Below, piece by piece: positions 1 through 6,464 of a stretch of 14,497 bases of DNA. How positions within the stretch are numbered: the first letter of the stretch is position 1; the number at the start of each line of letters is the position of its first letter. The notes below the pieces were generated by a model. It saw nothing but the letters and a program-made list of their open reading frames with translations, was not told the origin of the DNA and searched no databases. The stretch is from CAZOYN01 sp964584135 (GTDB lineage Bacteria; Patescibacteriota; Saccharimonadia; Saccharimonadales; UBA4665), in NCBI GenBank assembly GCA_964584135.1, contig CAZOYN010000018.1, positions 1 to 14,497 on the forward strand, given 5' to 3'. The position numbers and the translations under genes are program-made.

Positions 1-524
1 CCGATCTCCTGGAAACCAACTTGTTTTACCAGGGTATCCGCCCGGCTATTTCGGTTGGTTTGTCGGTGTCTCGTGTGGGTGGTGCCGCCCAAAGTAAGGC
101 CATTAAAGCCGTCGGTGGCGGTTTGAAGCTCAGCCTGGCTCAGTTCCGCGAACTGGCGGCCTTCTCGCAGTTCTCGACCGACCTCGATCCCGAAACCCGA
201 CACACCATTGAACGCGGCCAGCGCCTAACCGAATTGCTCAAGCAGCCACAGTATAGCCCCTACGCGGTCTGGGAAATGTACGCCATCCTGTACGCGGCCA
301 CCAGCGGGGCTTTTGACATTGTCCCTCTCGAGAAAATCGAAGCCGCTAAAGAAGCGCTGCTGCGCGAGCTCAAATCCAAGTACGCCAAATTAACTGATGC
401 TTTGAACACCGGCGACAAGCCAACTGACGACCAAAACGACGAAGTCTTGAAAGTGGCGAAAACGGTTGCCGAAACCTACAAGGCTGTAGAGAAGCAAGTT
501 AAAGGGGCGGGAGAAAAGAGTTAA
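1..524 (+). CDS. atpA: ATP synthase F1 subunit alpha (C-terminal part, 5' truncated)
   Basis: Seen: an open frame from the window edge (first full codon at base 3) to TAA at 522-524, about 173 residues. It contains the conserved LETNLF..GIRPAISVG and SVSRVGGAAQ blocks, then the helical C-terminal domain (KLSLAQFRELAAFSQF, LTELLKQPQYSPY). Known: the alpha subunit is the non-catalytic nucleotide-binding partner of beta in the F1 hexamer. The family is about 500 residues, so the nucleotide-binding P-loop and N-terminal barrel lie outside the window. It is the first of a plus-strand atp cluster; the next gene starts 2 nt after its stop. Odd: the codon where the family has Ile (GQI[FY]LE) reads as Asp, and the first seven bases are CCGATCT, so the extreme 5' end may not be genomic. 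Confidence 0.96.
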   Translation, partial: DLLETNLFYQGIRPAISVGLSVSRVGGAAQSKAIKAVGGGLKLSLAQFRELAAFSQFSTDLDPETRHTIERGQRLTELLKQPQYSPYAVWEMYAILYAATSGAFDIVPLEKIEAAKEALLRELKSKYAKLTDALNTGDKPTDDQNDEVLKVAKTVAETYKAVEKQVKGAGEKS

Positions 525-526
525 TA

Positions 527-925
527 ATGCCAACTTTAGAAGCATATTTAATGATGAGTCAAACCGGGAGGCACTCTCGAGAAGTTACTCAACTTAACGA
601 TGAGCAAATGATTGAATTTAAGACTCGCCTTAAAAATGATGTGTTGCTGCTGGGCGAAGTCTGTAGTCGTTATGCTACAGATTTATTTACACGTAAGCAT
701 TATATCGGCGATAACGAAGTAGTCCGTATTATGGATAATTACCGACCTAATAATTTAGCTGGATTTGCTGCTGCTGTCGCGACAAAGGCTGCGATTACTG
801 CATCTCTTATTACTGAAGGTATTGCTCTTGAGGGAGCAGAATGGCCTCAAGGCATGATGCTGCCTGACGAGCTTTACGGGCACTTGACAGCAATAGATCA
901 GGAAAGAGGCAGGACGAGTGGCTAG
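527..925 (+). CDS. unknown 132-aa protein encoded between atpA and atpG
   Basis: I do not recognise this protein. Seen: ATG 2 nt after the atpA stop, with GGGAG and AAGAG purine stretches upstream, and a stop that overlaps the atpG GTG start by 8 nt. Both junctions suggest co-translation inside the atp operon. The product is soluble-looking and probably mostly helical: a charged N-terminal half (NDEQMIEFKTRLKNDVLLL), one Cys in GEVCSRYATDLF, a central Ala-rich stretch (AGFAAAVATKAAITASLI, around residues 78-95) and an acidic tail. The Ala-rich stretch is short for a confident membrane segment. Its codons are visibly more A/T-rich than those of atpA, atpG or atpD. A standard atp operon has no gene here (order atpH-A-G-D-C). 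It could be a lineage-specific ATP synthase accessory protein or an inserted unrelated gene; the sequence does not decide. Confidence 0.72.
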   Translation: MPTLEAYLMMSQTGRHSREVTQLNDEQMIEFKTRLKNDVLLLGEVCSRYATDLFTRKHYIGDNEVVRIMDNYRPNNLAGFAAAVATKAAITASLITEGIALEGAEWPQGMMLPDELYGHLTAIDQERGRTSG

Positions 926-1781
926 TACAATTATTCTCAAGCGGCGGATTACCTCTATTAAGGGTACGCGGCAAATCACTAAGGCTATGGAGCTGGTGAG
1001 TGCTAGCAAATTGCGTCGAGCACAAGAATATGCTCAGCGGAGCCGGGCCTACCGTGATCTGGCTTACGATCTTCTCACGCGCTTGAATGCGGTGAGTGAA
1101 GTGGAGCGGCAGCCACTGTTCAAGAAGCGGCCGGTTAAAAACCGCCTATACGTCGTGGTCACCAGCAACAGCGGTTTGGCCGGCGCCTACAATGCCAACA
1201 TCCTCAAGCAGCTGACCATCGGGCTGAGACAAGACCGCGATAGTAAGGTCAAAACCCATGTGATTACTATTGGCAACAAGGGCGCCCAGTTTGTCCGCCG
1301 CTTGAGCGACGTGGAGTTGGTAGCGGTCTACCCGGCTTTTGGTGACCAGCCAACGGCCAATGATGTCCGGCCCATCCTCAATACCATTATTCAACAATAC
1401 AAGGACGAAATCGTGGATGACGTCCAGGTGCTGTACACGGTCTTCCGCTCCAGCCTGGTGCAAGAAGCCCAAGCCTTGCAACTGTTGCCTGCCCCTCTCC
1501 TGAAAGTCGACAACAGTAACGTGGCGATCAGCAACTTCGAGCCGGATGTCGAAACCGTGGTTGACCAAGTGGCTATCCGTCTCATCGAAGCCCAGGTCTG
1601 GCAAGCCGTTTTGGAAAGCCTGGCTTCGGAGCATGCCATGCGCATGGTAGCCATGAAGAACGCCACCGACAACGCTAAAGATTTGATTGATGATTACACC
1701 CTGGAATTAAACATTGCCCGCCAGGCCGCCATCACCCAGGAATTGGCCGAGATAACCGGTGGCGCCGAGGCCCTAAAGTAG
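918..1781 (+). CDS. atpG: ATP synthase F1 subunit gamma
   Basis: The gamma subunit is the central rotor shaft that links the membrane ring to the alpha3-beta3 head. Seen: 287 residues, the normal length for the family. The N-terminal helix carries the signature RRITSIKGTRQITKAMELVS followed by ASKLRRAQ. The usual SDRGLCG block is present as SNSGLAGAYN (around residues 83-92), with Ala where many species have Cys. The C-terminal helix has the conserved end ARQAAITQELAEITGGAEAL. Start: GTG at 918, overlapping the upstream 132-aa gene by 8 nt and preceded by AGGA; the N-terminal signature begins right after it, so no other start fits. atpD follows after 12 nt. Confidence 0.97.
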   Translation: MASTIILKRRITSIKGTRQITKAMELVSASKLRRAQEYAQRSRAYRDLAYDLLTRLNAVSEVERQPLFKKRPVKNRLYVVVTSNSGLAGAYNANILKQLTIGLRQDRDSKVKTHVITIGNKGAQFVRRLSDVELVAVYPAFGDQPTANDVRPILNTIIQQYKDEIVDDVQVLYTVFRSSLVQEAQALQLLPAPLLKVDNSNVAISNFEPDVETVVDQVAIRLIEAQVWQAVLESLASEHAMRMVAMKNATDNAKDLIDDYTLELNIARQAAITQELAEITGGAEALK

Positions 1782-1793
1782 CAAGGAGAACAT

Positions 1794-3188
1794 ATGCCCA
1801 CAATAACGCAAGAAAAGACTAAAAACGGTAAGATTACCCAAATTGTGGGCGTGGTGGTGGACATTCAGTTTACGACCGATAGCTTGCCGGCCATTTATAA
1901 TGCCCTACAGGTGGAGCTTGACGGCCAGACCCTGACGCTGGAAGTGGCCCAGCACTTGAGTGAATCCAGCGTGCGGGCGGTGGCCCTGGGCACGACCGAC
2001 GGCCTGGAACGTGGCGCCGAAGTGACTGACACCGGAGCCGCCATTAGCGTACCGGTGGGTGAAAAAACCCTCGGCCGGATGTTTAACGTTACCGGCCAGC
2101 CAATTGACAATAAGGGGGGCACTTTTTCGGAAATGGCACCCATCCACAAGCTGCCACCGCCGCTCATTGACCAATCTGGCACGGTCGAAATCCTGGAAAC
2201 CGGCATCAAAGTTATTGACTTGATCTGTCCGATCACCAAGGGTGGTAAGGTTGGTTTGTTTGGCGGAGCTGGCGTGGGTAAAACGGTACTCATACAGGAG
2301 CTAATTAACAATATAGCCAAGTTTCACTCTGGCTACTCGGTGTTCGCCGGTGTCGGTGAACGTACCCGCGAAGGCAATGACTTGTACCATGAAATGGAAG
2401 AATCGGGCGTTATTAAGAACACCTCGCTGGTCTTCGGCCAGATGAACGAACCGCCCGGTGCTCGCCTGCGCGTTGGCCTCTCCGGCCTGACAATTGCCGA
2501 AGGTTTTCGCGACAAGGGTAACGACGTATTACTGTTCATCGACAACATTTTCCGTTTCACCCAGGCTGGCGCCGAAGTGTCTGCCCTGCTCGGCCGCCTA
2601 CCCTCAGCCGTGGGTTATCAGCCAAACTTGGCACAGGAAATGGGCCAGCTCCAGGAGCGCATTACTTCGACGAAGGAAGGCTCCATTACTTCGGTGCAGG
2701 CGGTGTATGTGCCGGCTGATGACTTTACCGACCCGGCTCCGGCCAATGTCTTTGCCCACTTGGATTCCACCATTGCCTTGAGCCGCGCCCTGACAGAAAT
2801 CGGCATTTATCCCGCGGTGGATCCGCTGGACTCCAGCTCGACCATTCTGGATCCGGAAATTGTCGGCGAGGACCACTACAATGTAGCCCGCGAAGTCCAA
2901 CGTGTGCTGCAGCGCTACAAGGACTTGCAGGATATTATCGCCATTTTGGGTATGGAAGAATTATCCGAAGAAGATAAGCAGCTGGTGGCCCGGGCCCGCC
3001 GCATCCAGCGCTTCCTGTCACAGCCGTTCTTCGTGGCTGAGCAGTTCACCAATAACCCCGGCCAGTACGTGAAGCTGGCCGACACCGTCCAAGGCTTTAA
3101 GGAAATCCTTGCGGGCAAGCACGACCACCTGCCCGAGAGCGCCTTCTATTTAAAGGGCGGCATTGACATGGTAAAAGAGGCTAAATAG
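1794..3188 (+). CDS. atpD: ATP synthase F1 subunit beta (catalytic)
   Basis: Catalytic subunit that makes or hydrolyses ATP at the alpha/beta interfaces. Seen: 464 residues, full family length. Walker A GGAGVGKT is at residues 157-164, the catalytic GERTREGNDLY block with Glu189 follows, Walker B LLFIDN is at 246-251, and the regulatory acidic loop EELSEED is at 388-394 (the usual form is DELSEED). A strong Shine-Dalgarno AAGGAG sits 5 nt before the ATG at 1794, the best in this operon, which fits the need for three copies per complex. It lies 12 nt after atpG and 2 nt before atpC. All catalytic residues that I can check are present. Confidence 0.98.
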   Translation: MPTITQEKTKNGKITQIVGVVVDIQFTTDSLPAIYNALQVELDGQTLTLEVAQHLSESSVRAVALGTTDGLERGAEVTDTGAAISVPVGEKTLGRMFNVTGQPIDNKGGTFSEMAPIHKLPPPLIDQSGTVEILETGIKVIDLICPITKGGKVGLFGGAGVGKTVLIQELINNIAKFHSGYSVFAGVGERTREGNDLYHEMEESGVIKNTSLVFGQMNEPPGARLRVGLSGLTIAEGFRDKGNDVLLFIDNIFRFTQAGAEVSALLGRLPSAVGYQPNLAQEMGQLQERITSTKEGSITSVQAVYVPADDFTDPAPANVFAHLDSTIALSRALTEIGIYPAVDPLDSSSTILDPEIVGEDHYNVAREVQRVLQRYKDLQDIIAILGMEELSEEDKQLVARARRIQRFLSQPFFVAEQFTNNPGQYVKLADTVQGFKEILAGKHDHLPESAFYLKGGIDMVKEAK

Positions 3189-3190
3189 CT

Positions 3191-3619
3191 GTGTTTCACT
3201 TTCAGCTGGTCGCCCTGAGCGGCACCAAGTTTGACGATGATGTTTACGAAGTGGTTTTGCCGACTTTGGACGGCGAAATTGGCATCCTGCAGGATCACAT
3301 GCCGCTAGTAAGCGTGGCTACCACCGGTGCTATAGCGGTGCGCCGTGATCCCAAAGATTCTGATGCTGCCCGCGACTTTTTCGCGACCAATGGCGGTGTC
3401 GTGGAAGTGTCCGACAACACCTTACGGGTGTTGGTCGATGAAGCTGACCACGCCGACGACATAAATGAAGCCGAGGCCCAAGCCGCGATCGAGCGAGCCC
3501 AGAAAATGAAGGCTGAAGCCAAAGACCAGGTCAGCCTGGAACATGCCCAAGCCATGATGGACCGCCACGCGGTGCGCCTACATGTGGCCGGCCTCAAACG
3601 CCGCCACCAACGCAAGTAA
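3191..3619 (+). CDS. atpC: ATP synthase F1 subunit epsilon
   Basis: Epsilon is the small rotor subunit that couples gamma to the c-ring and can inhibit ATP hydrolysis through its C-terminal helices. Seen: 142 residues. The N-terminal beta-sandwich carries the family pattern (F.LVALSGTKFDDDVYEVVLPTLDGEIGILQDHMPLVS), and the C-terminal part is a long charged helical hairpin (INEAEAQAAIERAQKMKAEAK onward). Start: GTG at 3191, 2 nt after the atpD stop; GAGG at 3177-3180 is a distant ribosome site, so coupling to atpD translation is likely. It is the last gene of the cluster. Its stop codon touches the stop codon of the convergent mscL, with no intergenic bases and no visible terminator between them. 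Confidence 0.95.
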   Translation: MFHFQLVALSGTKFDDDVYEVVLPTLDGEIGILQDHMPLVSVATTGAIAVRRDPKDSDAARDFFATNGGVVEVSDNTLRVLVDEADHADDINEAEAQAAIERAQKMKAEAKDQVSLEHAQAMMDRHAVRLHVAGLKRRHQRK

Positions 3620-4036
3620 CTAATCTTTGGCTTCGAGTTTGCTGGTGCAAAAGGCGCAGCGGGTAGCATCGATGGCTATCTCGCTAAAACAGTGGGGACA
3701 TTTCTTAGTCGTAGGCTCTTCGGTGTCTTTGTCGCGGTTGGCGAGGGCAACCAACTTGTTAATAGGCTGCACCACAAAGAAGAACACCACCACCGCGATA
3801 ATTATGAAGGAAATTAGCGTACTTAAAAAATCGCCCCAGTCGAAAATGAAGCGATGCGCGACCGTTAGCTTGCCTTGGATGAGCGTGCCGCTATTGCCGG
3901 CGCCCTTAATGATTGGCGTAATAAAATCTCTAACCAGGCCCTGCACGACGCTGTTAAAAGCCGCGCCGATGACCACGGCCACGGCCAGGTCGACCACGTT
4001 GCCGCGTAGAATAAACTTCCGGAACTCTTTCAGCAT
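3620..4036 (-). CDS. mscL: large-conductance mechanosensitive channel with C-terminal zinc ribbon
   Basis: MscL is a homopentameric inner-membrane channel that opens under membrane tension and releases solutes on osmotic downshift. Seen: 138 residues from the ATG at 4036. N-terminal KEFRKFILRGNVVDLAVAVVIGAAF is the family signature. Transmembrane helix 1 spans about residues 14-36 and helix 2 about 70-92. The tail holds a CPHC...CAFC pair (Cys113, 116, 127, 130), a rubredoxin-like zinc ribbon in place of the usual plain amphipathic helix. The frame stays open 53 codons upstream, but the family N-terminus and a TATAAT 9 nt before ATG 4036 support the short form. The gene converges on atpC, stop against stop. 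Confidence 0.94.
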   Translation of the reverse strand: MLKEFRKFILRGNVVDLAVAVVIGAAFNSVVQGLVRDFITPIIKGAGNSGTLIQGKLTVAHRFIFDWGDFLSTLISFIIIAVVVFFFVVQPINKLVALANRDKDTEEPTTKKCPHCFSEIAIDATRCAFCTSKLEAKD

Positions 4037-4045
4037 ATAGCCAAT

Positions 4046-4054
4046 ATTATAACA
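4046..4054 (-). promoter_or_regulatory. extended -10 promoter of mscL, nearly leaderless
   Basis: On the minus strand the bases read TGTTATAAT: a perfect TATAAT with the TG of an extended -10 element. Its last base is 9 nt before the mscL ATG at 4036, so transcription should begin about 2-3 nt before the start codon. I see no good -35 at 16-18 nt, which is usual for extended -10 promoters. No Shine-Dalgarno could fit in so short a leader. Confidence 0.55.
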
Positions 4055-4058
4055 TCTG

Positions 4059-4520
4059 CTAGGACGCTTGGTTGTAGACTGCGCGCAAAGTAGCGGCGCG
4101 GGCTCGTAGTACCCGCTCGTGTTCAGCAACCATAGTCTCGCAACCTTTACGCAGAACGGGGGGCGTTGACGGGCTCGCTGCTTGTAGGCCAGCAATAGCG
4201 AAGCGGTTATCGGGGCTTAGTGAAACGGTCAGGGCCGTAAAGCCAACCTTTTGGGCGGCCAGCATGGCTTCGGTTAATTCCCTACCCACTAAAGTTGACA
4301 AAACTTCAGCCGACAGCTCAGCCCCATCGTCGTAAACGCGTACGGCATTTGGCCGGACCGGTGAATGCTGGTCAAGTTCCAGAGAGACATAACGATTAAT
4401 TGCAATGGTATATGTCTGCGGGTTGTCATAATCTGGCCACTCAAAGCGAGCAACACTCAAGCCACGGTCTGACAGGTGCTCGACATTAACTGCTACGGCC
4501 TCTGAACGTAAATCACTCAT
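4059..4520 (-). CDS. unknown 153-aa soluble protein
   Basis: I do not recognise the family. Seen: ATG at 4520 to stop at 4059, 153 residues, no signal peptide and no transmembrane stretch. The N-terminal half looks beta-rich (VARFEWPDYDNPQTYTIAINRYVSLEL, then NAVRVYDDGAELSAEVLSTLVG). The C-terminal third is a charged helix (MVAEHERVLRARAATLRAVYNQAS). It has one Cys, in RKGCETM. It points the same way as mscL and ends 22 bp upstream of the mscL ATG, so the mscL promoter begins just inside this gap. Its own start has no Shine-Dalgarno but a TATACT 11 nt upstream, suggesting a leaderless message. Codon use resembles the neighbouring core genes, so it is probably a native gene. Confidence 0.75.
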   Translation of the reverse strand: MSDLRSEAVAVNVEHLSDRGLSVARFEWPDYDNPQTYTIAINRYVSLELDQHSPVRPNAVRVYDDGAELSAEVLSTLVGRELTEAMLAAQKVGFTALTVSLSPDNRFAIAGLQAASPSTPPVLRKGCETMVAEHERVLRARAATLRAVYNQAS

Positions 4521-4531
4521 ATTATGCTGGT

Positions 4532-4537
4532 AGTATA
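4532..4537 (-). promoter_or_regulatory. -10 box of the 153-aa gene, nearly leaderless
   Basis: Minus-strand TATACT (one base off TATAAT) ends 11 nt before the ATG at 4520, giving a predicted transcription start about 5 nt upstream of the start codon. There is no clear -35 and no ribosome binding site. It lies back to back with a plus-strand promoter at 4560-4587. Confidence 0.4.
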
Positions 4538-4559
4538 GCCTATAAAACTGAGGCCGACC

Positions 4560-4587
4560 TTGATCTTTATCACAAAACGATTATAAT
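4560..4587 (+). promoter_or_regulatory. sigma70-type promoter for the CVDGR-protein gene
   Basis: TTGATC (4560-4565; four of six matches to TTGACA), a 16-nt spacer, then TATAAT (4582-4587). Predicted transcription start is near 4594, about 105 nt upstream of the preferred ATG at 4700. The interval 4521-4699 is a divergent promoter region with no other gene that I can see. Confidence 0.5.
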
Positions 4588-4699
4588 ATTTTTCATAGAC
4601 AGCAACTCTTATTAATAATGCCCGAAGGCGAATATTTTAGATAACGTTATGGTTACCGGGGAACATATGGGTGGTAGTTTTATTGAACTGGAGGGAGAA

Positions 4700-5608
4700 A
4701 TGAAGCCAGATTTGCGTGTTGATATCACTGACCTTGGGCCGGGTAATATTGGCGCTTTTGGCCCTGCCGGCTTGGATGAACTCGAGCGGCAGAGAATAGT
4801 CCATTCACTCGGACGTAGTGAATTTAGCCTGCCCGCCTCAAACACCTGGATTTGTGTTGACGGCCGTACTTGTGACGAAGAAGTCAGCCAAGTAGGCCTG
4901 AGCGAGTTCGCCAACCCGCAAATTGGCGGTAGCCTGCCAGTCAGCGAGACGGCCGCTGATTTTATGCGGGATCCCTCCTTGCAAGAAGCGTTGAGTGCGA
5001 GGATTAGCAAGAATACACAGGCTGCCATCGCCGATGGTTTACGGATTATCTTGCACGGCGATGAGCATACTGGGAAAAAGGGTTGCGCCGCCAATGCCAA
5101 GCTGCGCGACGTTTTGCGTTTTAACGCCGAAAACGCCGACATTGTGGCACCCCAGGTGTGGGTGATTTGCAAAGCGCTCGGGCTTGACGCTTGGCTGAAC
5201 CAGGACGATATACTAGTGGCAATTCTGAACGGTAAAACCGCGGCAGATAATGATGCCCTTTGGGATATTACGCCTGAAGAGGTTGTTGATGTTGCAGTTG
5301 CCAATGGGGCTGAATATCAAACCCTACGCGGGCCACACCAAGAAGTCACCGAACGGGTTGACCTAACTGACGGGGCTTTTGATAAAGTCTCATTCATTAA
5401 AGAACAAAGTACGAGCGAGCGTATCATCCAAGCTTTCTCGGCGTCCTTTGGTAAGTACAAGCAAGAAGCCTTCCGTCGCGCCCGGCTGCACGGCAAAACT
5501 GACCGCGAAGCTGCTCTCCAAACTATGAAAGTCAAGCTCTTCAACGTTGGTTTAACGAAGATGCTCAAGACTGATGAGATGGAAGTCGGCGTTGTCAGCC
5601 GCGCTTAA
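4700..5608 (+). CDS. unknown 302-aa protein with CVDGR and HTGKKGC motifs
   Basis: I cannot name the family with confidence. Start choice: the frame is open from ATG 4649, with another ATG at 4667, but ATG 4700 alone has a perfect GGAGG (4690-4694) 5 nt upstream, so I use it. Seen: Cys52-x-Asp54-x-Arg56 (TWICVDGRT), a GGSLP turn at 76-80, then RIILHGDEHTGKKGCAANAK with His119, His123 and Cys129. Cys-x-Asp-x-Arg followed by His and Cys recalls the zinc and active-site layout of beta-class carbonic anhydrases, but the His-Cys spacing is longer than the usual HxxC, so this is only a lead. The C-terminal third is helical and basic (SASFGKYKQEAFRRARLHGKT). There is no signal peptide or membrane segment. 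It has its own promoter and stands upstream of the aquaporin-like gene by 70 bp. Confidence 0.8.
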   Translation: MKPDLRVDITDLGPGNIGAFGPAGLDELERQRIVHSLGRSEFSLPASNTWICVDGRTCDEEVSQVGLSEFANPQIGGSLPVSETAADFMRDPSLQEALSARISKNTQAAIADGLRIILHGDEHTGKKGCAANAKLRDVLRFNAENADIVAPQVWVICKALGLDAWLNQDDILVAILNGKTAADNDALWDITPEEVVDVAVANGAEYQTLRGPHQEVTERVDLTDGAFDKVSFIKEQSTSERIIQAFSASFGKYKQEAFRRARLHGKTDREAALQTMKVKLFNVGLTKMLKTDEMEVGVVSRA

Positions 5609-5678
5609 AACACAAACTATTTACAAAATCAAAAATTAACAGTACGCTAGTGACATTAACTAAGTGGAGGTTCCAATA

Positions 5679-6407
5679 ATGTTTGGACGAAACAAGATAG
5701 CCATGGTGGTGGCTGAGTTTCTTGGTACCGGGATTCTGACGCTCCTGGTTCTAAGTGTGCAACGCTCAACCATCGGTGTGCCGTTTTTTGTGGCACTGGC
5801 CGCTGGCTTAACAGTAATATTAATGGTCTTCGCGTTGGGTAATGTATCGGGCGCCCATTTGAACCCGGCCGTCACCCTTGCCCTTTGGACAGTGCGCAAG
5901 GTTTCAACCTTGACCGGTATTGTCTACGTGGCCGTGCAATTGCTCGGCGCCTGGGCGGCGTATTACCTGTACACCTACTATGTGAATAGTCATTTACAAC
6001 CGGTAGGTGGTCACTTTACTTGGCGTATTTTCACCGCTGAAGCGGTTGGCGCTGGTATCTTTGTCTTTGCCTGGGTGGCCGCTGTCTATCAGCGGCTTAG
6101 CGCGGCTGTTACCGCTAGCGTCGCTGGCCTGGCGTACATGCTGGGCATCATCGCCGCTTCTTCGGCCGCTATTGGCCTGTTGAACCCGGCTTTGGCCTTA
6201 GGTGTTCGCGCCTGGGTCTGGGGCACCTATGTGCTTGCCCCGGTTGCCGGCGCTATCATTGGCGCTAACGTGTATACTCTCTTCTTCGCTGAAGAGGCCG
6301 CTGTGGCCGGTATGCCACTTGGTATGGGTATGGGCGCTACCGCTGCTCAGCCGGCTGCTGTCAAGAAGCCTGTCGCTCGCAAGAGCACCACTCGCCGCAA
6401 GAAGTAA
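5679..6407 (+). CDS. aquaporin-like MIP family channel with basic C-terminal tail
   Basis: Membrane channel of the major intrinsic protein fold, which passes water or small neutral solutes. Seen: 242 residues, six hydrophobic helices and both half-helix signatures, SGAHLNPAVT (NPA at 62-64) and GLLNPALALG (NPA at 169-171). In typical aquaporins the second motif is NPAR, whose Arg forms the selectivity filter; here the position is Leu172 and the nearest Arg is 177, so selectivity may differ. The tail after residue 205 is low-complexity, with a Gly/Met stretch and then a strongly basic end (VKKPVARKSTTRRKK), which should be cytoplasmic. Start: ATG 5679 has GGAGG 8 nt upstream; a GTG at 5664 overlaps that site and is less likely. 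A weak TTTACA-17-TACGCT pair at 5620-5648 may be its promoter. Confidence 0.9.
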   Translation: MFGRNKIAMVVAEFLGTGILTLLVLSVQRSTIGVPFFVALAAGLTVILMVFALGNVSGAHLNPAVTLALWTVRKVSTLTGIVYVAVQLLGAWAAYYLYTYYVNSHLQPVGGHFTWRIFTAEAVGAGIFVFAWVAAVYQRLSAAVTASVAGLAYMLGIIAASSAAIGLLNPALALGVRAWVWGTYVLAPVAGAIIGANVYTLFFAEEAAVAGMPLGMGMGATAAQPAAVKKPVARKSTTRRKK

Positions 6408-6433
6408 TACACTTTTAACGCGTAACGCGGATT

Positions 6434-6464
6434 AAACTGCCCGGCGTCAGACCGGGCAGTTTTT
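6434..6464. terminator. strong intrinsic terminator after the aquaporin-like gene
   Basis: An 11-bp perfect stem (AAACTGCCCGG at 6434-6444 with CCGGGCAGTTT at 6452-6462) and a 7-nt loop end in a T run at 6460-6464. It serves the plus-strand gene. The convergent helicase gene has its stop codon at 6463-6465, on the edge of the hairpin. On the minus strand the stem is followed by TTTAAT, so weaker bidirectional use is possible. Confidence 0.9.

Noticed and set aside
1905..3118. Minus-strand and alternative-frame ORFs inside atpD and atpG
   Set aside because: They are shadows of strongly conserved ATP synthase genes and have no ribosome sites or family features.
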